Source: Pseudoalteromonas rhizosphaerae (GTDB lineage Bacteria; Pseudomonadota; Gammaproteobacteria; Enterobacterales; Alteromonadaceae). From it: DNA of 64,000 bases. The position numbers and the translations under genes are program-made. The notes under the pieces were generated by a model that worked only from the letters and a program-made list of their open reading frames with translations, was not told the origin of the DNA and did not search any database. The stretch's first letter is position 1, and every line of letters starts with the position of its first letter. The DNA lies in contig NZ_CABVLM010000008.1 of assembly GCF_902498845.1 (NCBI RefSeq), positions 62,001-126,000 on the forward strand, in the 5' to 3' direction. This document shows, piece by piece, positions 58,346 to 64,000 of the stretch.

Positions 58346-58657
58346 TTAAGCGCTAATGCCAGTGATTTTAACTTCTGTGAACCATTGACGATGGCCCATT
58401 TGCTTACGAGAATGCTTACGGCGTCTAAATTTAACAACCTTAATCTTCTCACCGCGACCATGTGAAACAACCTCAGCTGTTATTTTACCACCGTTTACGA
58501 ACGGTACACCGATCTCGATTTTCTCACCATCAGCAACTAAAAGTACTGAATCAAATTCAACTGCTGCACCAGTCTCAACGTCTAATTTCTCAAGACGAAT
58601 TGTTTGACCTTCAGTCACACGGTGCTGTTTACCACCACTTTGGAAAACCGCGTACAT
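58346..58657 (-). CDS. rplU: 50S ribosomal protein L21
   Basis: 103 residues from the ATG at 58657, which has GGAG six bases upstream and gives [14 protein letters not shown], the standard start. The C-terminal block [20 protein letters not shown] is complete. It heads rplU-rpmA and is divergent from ispB, the conserved gammaproteobacterial order. Confidence 0.98.
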
Positions 58658-59079
58658 AATTAACTCCGTCTGTGCGCCCTCAAATCGACGCAACTAAAAT
58701 ATTATTCAATAGGGCGCGAAGTTTACGCTAATGTGCAAAAACTAGCAAGCCTGTTTTATTAATTAAATGAATAAAAAATAGCTGCATTGAAGGCGATTCA
58801 ATATTTTCACCTATTTTATATTAAATTGGCATTATGCCAAGCCTTTTTAGCGTTTCATGACAAATAAATTACACCACGAACAAACACGCGCTAAGAATAA
58901 AAAACAACCATGTTGAATTACCGTAAATTTTCTCAAATAAAAAAGTTATCTTTCCAAATTAAGGCTAAATTAAGCTGCTTAACCGTGTTTTTTCAGTGAA
59001 TCGTCACAAACTGTCGAGCAAAGCTGTTTTTTGTTGTACAATCAGCCCCGTATACCCATTAAAATTGGCTCGGAGATCA

Positions 59080-60051
59080 ATGGATATAAAAGCTATCCAG
59101 GCGTTAATCGAAAACGATATGAATGACGTCAATCAACTAATTTACGCGCAAATGCGCTCTGATGTAGCATTAGTCAATCAACTAGGCTTATATATAGTAA
59201 ACAGCGGCGGCAAGCGTGTTCGCCCTATGTTGGCTATTTTAGCGGCTAAAGCACTTGGCTATGAAGGCAAAGATCATGTTACTTTAGCAACTATTGTTGA
59301 ATTTATTCACACAGCTACATTACTGCATGATGATGTCGTTGATGAATCAAATTTACGCAGAGGAACACCGACGGCAAATGCTGAGTTTGGTAATGCAGCC
59401 AGCGTACTTGTTGGTGACTTTATCTACACCCGCTCATTTCAGCTAATGGTTGGTATTGGTAAAATGCAAGTTATGCAAATACTCGCTGATGCAACCAACG
59501 TGATTGCCGAAGGTGAAGTACTGCAATTAATGAACTGTAACGACCCTGATACCACCGAAGATAGCTACATGCAGGTGATTTACTCTAAAACAGCTAAATT
59601 ATTTGAAGCTGCAACAGGCCTTGCTGCGATTATTACCGAAAAAGACGACTCTATGCTGCAAGCGCTTAATCTTTACGGTATGCATTTAGGAACCGCTTTT
59701 CAATTAGTGGATGACGTGCTTGATTACAATGCTGATGCTGAGCAGTTAGGTAAAAACATCGGTGATGATCTGGCCGAAGGCAAACCTACCCTGCCACTAC
59801 TTTATGCTATGCGCCACGGTAATGCTGAGCAAGTACAGTTGATCCGTGATGCCATTGAGCACAGTAATGGTATGGACCACTTAGAAGCGATTCTAAGTGC
59901 CCTCAATGAAACCAAAGCACTTGAGTTTACGATGAATAAAGCCAACGAAGAAGCTGATAAAGCGATTGCGTGTTTATCTGTATTAGATGAATCACCGTAT
60001 AAAGAAGCACTCGTTAGCTTGGCTCGTATTGCCGTTGATCGTAATCACTAA
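59080..60051 (+). CDS. ispB: Octaprenyl diphosphate synthase
   Basis: 323 residues from the ATG at 59080, which is preceded by GGAG and matches the E. coli length; a longer frame adds 28 unlikely residues. The first Asp-rich motif is LLHDDVVDE and the second QLVDDVLDYN. GGKRVRPM near 45 binds the allylic substrate. The product is the side chain of ubiquinone-8 and menaquinone. Divergent from rplU; the long gap upstream (58658-59079) is AT-rich and holds both promoters but no other gene that I can see. Confidence 0.97.
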   Translation: MDIKAIQALIENDMNDVNQLIYAQMRSDVALVNQLGLYIVNSGGKRVRPMLAILAAKALGYEGKDHVTLATIVEFIHTATLLHDDVVDESNLRRGTPTANAEFGNAASVLVGDFIYTRSFQLMVGIGKMQVMQILADATNVIAEGEVLQLMNCNDPDTTEDSYMQVIYSKTAKLFEAATGLAAIITEKDDSMLQALNLYGMHLGTAFQLVDDVLDYNADAEQLGKNIGDDLAEGKPTLPLLYAMRHGNAEQVQLIRDAIEHSNGMDHLEAILSALNETKALEFTMNKANEEADKAIACLSVLDESPYKEALVSLARIAVDRNH

Positions 60052-60084
60052 TAAATACCTAATGTATAAAAATCCTTCGAGCAT

Positions 60085-60112
60085 AAAAAAGCCTGCAAAT
60101 GCAGGCTTTTTT
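60085..60112. terminator. Bidirectional terminator between ispB and mdh
   Basis: AAAAAAGCCTGC, AAAT loop, GCAGGCTTTTTT; both flanking genes end here. Confidence 0.92.
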
Positions 60113-60131
60113 GTATCAATCGACTTAGCAA

Positions 60132-61067
60132 TTAAGCGTTGATGAAATCAACACCTTCTTGGATGTCTTTTTTCAGCGTATCAAGCATGTCGTTTTTAGC
60201 TTGCTCTTCAAATGCGCTTAGTTCACCGTAAGAAAGAATTTCTTCTACGCCGTTTTTACCTAAACGTACTGGGTGTGCAAAGTATGCAGCATCGCCATTT
60301 TCAACAGCAACGTAAGCGTAATCTACAACGTCTTCACCTTGTAAGCCTTTAACTAAAGACATACAAAAACGTGCAGCAGCAGCGCCCATTGATAATGTTG
60401 CAGAACCACCGCCCGCTTTTGCATTTACTACTTCAGTACCTGCATTTTGGATACGTGGAGTAAGCGCAGCAACTTCTTCATCAGTGAAAGTAACGCCTTC
60501 AACTTGAGATAGTAACGGAAGGATTGTTGTGCCTGAGTGACCACCAATGACTGGTACTTTCACAGTTGCAACGTCAACACCTTTAAGCTCAGCTACAAAT
60601 GCTTCTGAACGGATCACATCAAGAGTGGTAATACCAAAAACACGTTTCGCGTCGTAAGTACCTGCTTTTTTGAATACTTCCGCAACAATTGGCACTGTGC
60701 CATTTACTGGGTTAGTGATAATACCCACTAATGCTTTTGGACAGTTAGCAACAATACCTTCTGCTAATGTTTTAATAATACCAGCATTAACATTAAATAA
60801 ATCAGCGCGGTCCATACCAGGCTTACGTGGCATACCAGCAGGGATAAGAACGATATCACAACCAGTTAACGCTTGATCTAGTGCATCAACACCAAAGCCT
60901 GCAACTTTAACGTCTGTTGGGATATGAGAAAGATCAACAGCAACACCAGGAACAACTGGAGCAACATCATAAAGTGATAATTCAGAACCAGCTGGTAAGC
61001 CTGTTTTTAATAATAAAGACAACGCTTGGCCGATACCGCCAGCAGCACCTAATACAGCAACTTTCAT
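60132..61067 (-). CDS. mdh: Malate dehydrogenase
   Basis: 311 residues from the ATG at 61067 (GGAG seven bases upstream), the normal length; a frame with 24 extra residues is rejected. NAD-binding [11 protein letters not shown] at 7-17, the substrate arginines in [12 protein letters not shown], and the catalytic His in PVIGGHSG are intact. It oxidises malate to oxaloacetate in the TCA cycle. Divergent from argR, as in E. coli and Vibrio. Confidence 0.98.
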   Translation of the reverse strand: MKVAVLGAAGGIGQALSLLLKTGLPAGSELSLYDVAPVVPGVAVDLSHIPTDVKVAGFGVDALDQALTGCDIVLIPAGMPRKPGMDRADLFNVNAGIIKTLAEGIVANCPKALVGIITNPVNGTVPIVAEVFKKAGTYDAKRVFGITTLDVIRSEAFVAELKGVDVATVKVPVIGGHSGTTILPLLSQVEGVTFTDEEVAALTPRIQNAGTEVVNAKAGGGSATLSMGAAAARFCMSLVKGLQGEDVVDYAYVAVENGDAAYFAHPVRLGKNGVEEILSYGELSAFEEQAKNDMLDTLKKDIQEGVDFINA

Positions 61068-61230
61068 TGGAATTCTCCGTAATTTGAGGTAGGAAATATT
61101 TGTGGCTCTAAAGATAATGAAATTAACGACTAAAGACAAATTTATCCTGCTTATTTCACATATAATTTAGACCATAGTTGTAAACTTGCTGGTTTACAGC
61201 ACTAAAATCCATCGCAAAAGCAAACAACTA

Positions 61231-61259
61231 CTGCATAAGTATGCAATATTGTGTACAAT
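61231..61259 (+). promoter_or_regulatory. argR promoter with an ARG-box-like dyad
   Basis: CTGCAT, 17 bases, TACAAT form a fair promoter 32 bases before argR. TGCATAAGTATGCA (61232-61245) overlaps the -35 and resembles half of an ARG box (TGAATAATTATTCA type), suggesting autoregulation. Confidence 0.5.
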
Positions 61260-61291
61260 TAGCGCATCACTTATGAATAAGAACCTATAAT

Positions 61292-61759
61292 ATGCAACCA
61301 CAAGATAAACAAGAAGCATTAGTAAAGGCCTTTAAGGCACTTTTAAAAGAAGAAAACTTTGGTTCACAAGGTGAGATTGTTGACGCCCTAAAAGAGCAAG
61401 GCTTTGATAATATTAGTCAAAGTAAGGTGTCGCGGATGTTAAGCAAGTTTGGCGCGGTACGCACTCGTAATGCCAAACAAGAAATGGTCTATTGTTTGCC
61501 TGCTGAAATGGGCGTACCTACAGCGAAAAGCCCATTACGTCAGTTAGTGATTGATATAATGCATAACGAAATGATGATCATTATTCGAACCAGCCCAGGA
61601 GCTGCACAATTAATTGCTCGGCTATTAGATTCATTAGGTAAAGCAGATGGCGTACTAGGCACCATTGCTGGTGACGATACTATTTTTATCGCTCCAGCTA
61701 AAGTATCTGAAATTGATGTAACTCTTGAACGCGTGCGTATTTTATTTGATACGGTATAA
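61292..61759 (+). CDS. argR: Arginine repressor
   Basis: 155 residues. The winged helix DNA-binding domain (1-75; [21 protein letters not shown]) is followed by the C-terminal arginine-binding oligomerisation domain with [15 protein letters not shown] and [11 protein letters not shown]. It represses arginine synthesis as a hexamer when arginine is bound. Position opposite mdh is conserved. Confidence 0.97.
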   Translation: MQPQDKQEALVKAFKALLKEENFGSQGEIVDALKEQGFDNISQSKVSRMLSKFGAVRTRNAKQEMVYCLPAEMGVPTAKSPLRQLVIDIMHNEMMIIIRTSPGAAQLIARLLDSLGKADGVLGTIAGDDTIFIAPAKVSEIDVTLERVRILFDTV

Positions 61760-61778
61760 GTCTACCGATTCAAACTTT

Positions 61779-62678
61779 TTACAGCTGCTTTAAAAAGTTA
61801 ATTGATGGGGCAAAAAACGCAGACCCCATATCGGCTTGAGTAAAATCAAGCCAATGATCGTAGCAATCGCCATCACCTAATCGACTTCGTAATACTTGCT
61901 CAAATGCATTTCCCTGTGCTGCATAACTAATCGCTAATATACCCTGTTCGTAAACGTCACCATAAGGCATGTTTTGATTTAATTGCAGTGGTTGCCCTTG
62001 CTCATCTTTTAACTCAGTGCGTACAGCATGACTATTTTCAGTCGCTGGCATAATCAAGGTATTATCTAAGCGAGTGCGTCCCATTATTTGTTCTTGCTCA
62101 CTCAGTGGTAGGTTTTGCCACACACTTAAATCATGCTTATAGCGCTGTATATGTACGTAACTGCCTTGATCTTCAAAATGGTTGGGTTTATTGATTAACG
62201 CTGTGATGCGCTTTTGGCGACCATGAGGAGTGTCACCACCGAGTATAAAACCATTAAAATCGCGACCATCTAAAAATCGAAAGTTTCTCACTTGCTCAAC
62301 CAATTCAACATCGGGGGCAAATAACTTGAGAATTTGCAAAGCAAATAAATGGTTTACATCTTCCCTATCGGAACGAATTTGGACAAATAAATCAAAAGGC
62401 TGAGCCCCCATAATATGATCATTATGAGTAATATTAGGAAAGCTCTGTAATTCACTAGGCAGAAATTCAGGCAGAATGTGCGGCCAGTACTGCGCCCCTA
62501 CTGCAACTAGGCTGGAGAGCATAGATTCAGAAAACTGATCTGAAAACTCATCTTGGATAGCGCTAACGTATTTTAATTTTTTGCGTAATGACTCATCGTG
62601 GCCATCAAATACATTAAAAAACAAATGTAAACCGTGCAAGTTTGCTTCAGCACAAATTCCAGATTGCGCTTGCGCCAT
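61779..62678 (-). CDS. DyP-type peroxidase family protein with altered distal residues
   Basis: 299 residues, the length of YfeX-type DyPs. The fold is recognisable from end to end: QSGICAEAN start, RFLDGRDFNGF, SYVHIQRYKHDLSVW, GRTRLDN, ENSHAVR and FFAPSINFL. His217 in NSHAVR fits the proximal haem ligand. The catalytic GFxDGTENP motif reads GFILGGDTP (143-151), so the Asp is Leu146, and the distal Arg before Q-x-x-PYG is Asn in LNQNMPYG. The normal peroxide-cleaving pair is therefore missing. It may bind haem without normal peroxidase activity. No signal peptide. It is convergent with argR. Confidence 0.85.
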   Translation of the reverse strand: MAQAQSGICAEANLHGLHLFFNVFDGHDESLRKKLKYVSAIQDEFSDQFSESMLSSLVAVGAQYWPHILPEFLPSELQSFPNITHNDHIMGAQPFDLFVQIRSDREDVNHLFALQILKLFAPDVELVEQVRNFRFLDGRDFNGFILGGDTPHGRQKRITALINKPNHFEDQGSYVHIQRYKHDLSVWQNLPLSEQEQIMGRTRLDNTLIMPATENSHAVRTELKDEQGQPLQLNQNMPYGDVYEQGILAISYAAQGNAFEQVLRSRLGDGDCYDHWLDFTQADMGSAFFAPSINFLKQL

Positions 62679-63012
62679 GGTATTTCCTTAACTCAAAGTC
62701 TCATACACGGCGTTTTTAATGAAATTAAAAATACTAAAACACTTAATCTGCGAAAAAGTTAACCGTGTGTGGTGTTATTTTTATTGTCACCTACTCATTT
62801 GCTAAAATGATTGGCCCAACTAAACAGCAACTTCAATTTATTGTCCATCGATCATAACCTTATACACAAAATGCAGAACAACAAAACGACGGTTTAAAAT
62901 AGTCACCGTATTTGCACTACAGCCTTGTGATTGAAAAGGTATTAACTCAAGATGGCATGGGCGAACATAAAGTTACCCAACTTGCTTTACTCGACGATAA
63001 GTAACTAATGAC
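62679..63012. other. Gap with a possible gene remnant
   Basis: No intact gene. On the forward strand a short frame ending at 63003 (HYSLVIEKVLTQDGMGEHKV..., stop) reads like the C-terminal end of a real protein, but a stop codon lies about 35 residues upstream. This suggests debris. Confidence 0.35.
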
Positions 63013-63165
63013 TCAGCCCCCGTAAGCATTACTATATTCAGTTGCTGTTAATACATCTGCACCTAAGTATATGCCCTGACCAAGAAATTCTGCAACTACC
63101 TTTGAGCTTGAAGCGCTAAATAGCGGCTCAAACGTGTCTTGTTGAGCAATTTCCCCACAATTCAT
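63013..63165 (-). CDS. Possible 50-residue protein or gene fragment
   Basis: From ATG 63165 to TGA 63013 the reverse strand encodes a protein-like sequence (TFEPLFSASSSKVVAEFLGQ, then GIYLGADVLTATEYSNAYGG). The composition looks coding, but there is no ribosome binding site or known family. It may be the tail of a decayed gene. Confidence 0.35.
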   Translation of the reverse strand: MNCGEIAQQDTFEPLFSASSSKVVAEFLGQGIYLGADVLTATEYSNAYGG

Positions 63166-63515
63166 AGCCGCTTATTTATCGGCAAGTCGCATTTATTTTA
63201 AAGAATTACAAAGCGCCTTAATACATATTGGTTTTTAATCATTTAAGGGATATATGCAATAAACTTAAACCATATACGATTAGAAATCGTCTAAGCAACA
63301 CTACAATTACATCCACTATTAAAGGCAACCACGCCCATAATGGAAATCACTTGTGCGATATATCTCACGGTTATGACAGCTATTGAGTATAAAGCATCAT
63401 AAAAAAAGTCTAAAAATAAACTAACCACATGAAATATAATAACTATTATTAAATTTCAAAATAATGACTGTATTTTCGTTACTATTTTTAGCCTATTTTG
63501 TTTGCAGATACTCTC

Positions 63516-63521
63516 TATACT
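63516..63521 (+). promoter_or_regulatory. Possible -10 element of the CsrB-like RNA
   Basis: TATACT at 63516-63521, with a poor -35 (CTATTT at 17 bases), as expected for an activator-dependent promoter. No clear GacA/UvrY dyad was found upstream. Confidence 0.35.
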
Positions 63522-63529
63522 TACTTCAT

Positions 63530-64000
63530 CGGTTAAGCAGTGACGCTTAAATGAGTAAACGGACAAGGAATGATTACTCATAAACCTCGAATTAAAGGTT
63601 ACGTTAGGAAAAAATGGATTCACGGACAGGCTCAGGATGAGTAGCACTAAGGATAGTAAATATACGGACAGCGTCAAGATGATGCGAAAAGGAATAACAA
63701 CAGGGCTCGCAAGAGAGTTGTTAGACAGGATGTTATAAAAGCGGACAGATGGACAGGCCCTAAAGGGTATCACAATGGAACTGTTAACTAAGGGATAGCA
63801 TCAGGACGATGCGTAAAGGACCGGTAATAGAGATTACCAAAAAGGATCAAAAGGAAGCACATAGGACAGAGGCACGGATAGCCTATATCACGCAGAACGA
63901 ACAAGTAACAGTGTGATCACATGGATTAGTAAAGTTTAGGAGTTGATTAAGTTCAATTGCAGGATGCAAAAAATTAGAAGATTCCGCAAGCGCGACTAGA
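63530..64000 (+). ncRNA. csrB: CsrB/RsmB-like CsrA-sequestering RNA (3' end not reached)
   Basis: Between 63561 and the window end I count about 23 GGA triplets on the forward strand, many as AGGA or CGGACA and several in hairpin loops: CTC-AGGAT-GAG (63631-63641), GCATC-AGGAC-GATGC (63798-63812), ACA-GGA-TGT (63726-63734), TTGC-AGGAT-GCAA (63957-63969). Repeated GGA in loops is the hallmark of CsrB, which soaks up the translational regulator CsrA. Known CsrB has about 18-22 such motifs in about 370 bases. The start is approximate (from the TATACT). No terminator is seen before 64000. A 105-residue reverse frame over 63456-63773 is rejected as a shadow. Confidence 0.75.

Noticed and set aside
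63456..63773. A 105-codon frame on the reverse strand
   Set aside because: Low-complexity product opposite a GGA-rich structured RNA; no start signal or family.

Overview
The window reads as a chromosomal segment of a marine gammaproteobacterium of the Alteromonadales, most like Pseudoalteromonas. The evidence is AT-leaning DNA, conserved gammaproteobacterial blocks (rplU-rpmA-obgE divergent from ispB, mdh divergent from argR, guaB-guaA divergent from xseA, holD-rimI, serB divergent from a YtjB/Smp gene), DUF3581 and DUF3718 proteins that I associate with this order, and a VCR-like integron attC site. The genus is an inference; no rRNA gene is present.

Layout. 1-5.9 kb: the start of mrcB (cut by the window edge), a nested-palindrome repeat, a Pmp3 micro-protein, glnK-amtB with a sigma-54 promoter and NtrC site, a PleD-like cyclase and a serine carboxypeptidase. 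6-9.1 kb: a housekeeping run with ygfA, rpiA and serA. 9.3-15.7 kb: a small pectin locus with two secreted pectin methylesterases (one fused to a second esterase) divergent from a TonB-dependent receptor. Two LacI-type palindromes lie between them. 15.8-20.7 kb: an accessory island of small reverse-strand unknown genes, two wrecked group II intron 3' ends, a duplicated 216-bp segment and one VCR-like attC. It looks like an integron cassette cluster without an integrase in view. 20.8-36.9 kb: radA, a double-PilZ protein, serB/ytjB, a TatD hydrolase, pdxH (behind a 7-bp tandem array), argS, prfC, a hybrid histidine kinase, rimI and holD. 37-51 kb: tRNA-Trp, a MATE exporter with its LysR regulator, guaA/guaB, xseA, cysE, a diguanylate cyclase and an M16 lipoprotein protease. 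51-53.4 kb: a MetF-like gene behind a MetJ box, then an AT-rich lysozyme/secreted-partner pair whose lysozyme carries an early stop. 53.5-62.7 kb: srmB-type helicase, DUF3581, DUF3718, folA, obgE-rpmA-rplU, ispB, mdh, argR and a DyP-family protein with altered distal residues. 62.7-64 kb: gene debris, then a GGA-rich CsrB-like regulatory RNA running off the window.

How parts work together. glnK-amtB form an NtrC/sigma-54 ammonium module. The pectin genes and the receptor appear co-regulated for uptake of pectin oligomers. Two diguanylate cyclases and a double-PilZ protein point to c-di-GMP control. The hybrid kinase has BarA-like architecture and CsrB-type RNAs lie downstream of BarA/UvrY in relatives, but that link is not shown here. 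The items most worth a second look are the CsrB-like RNA, the broken lysozyme/secreted-partner pair, the integrase-less cassette island, the CTAG-rich array in front of pdxH, and the DyP homologue lacking its distal Asp and Arg.
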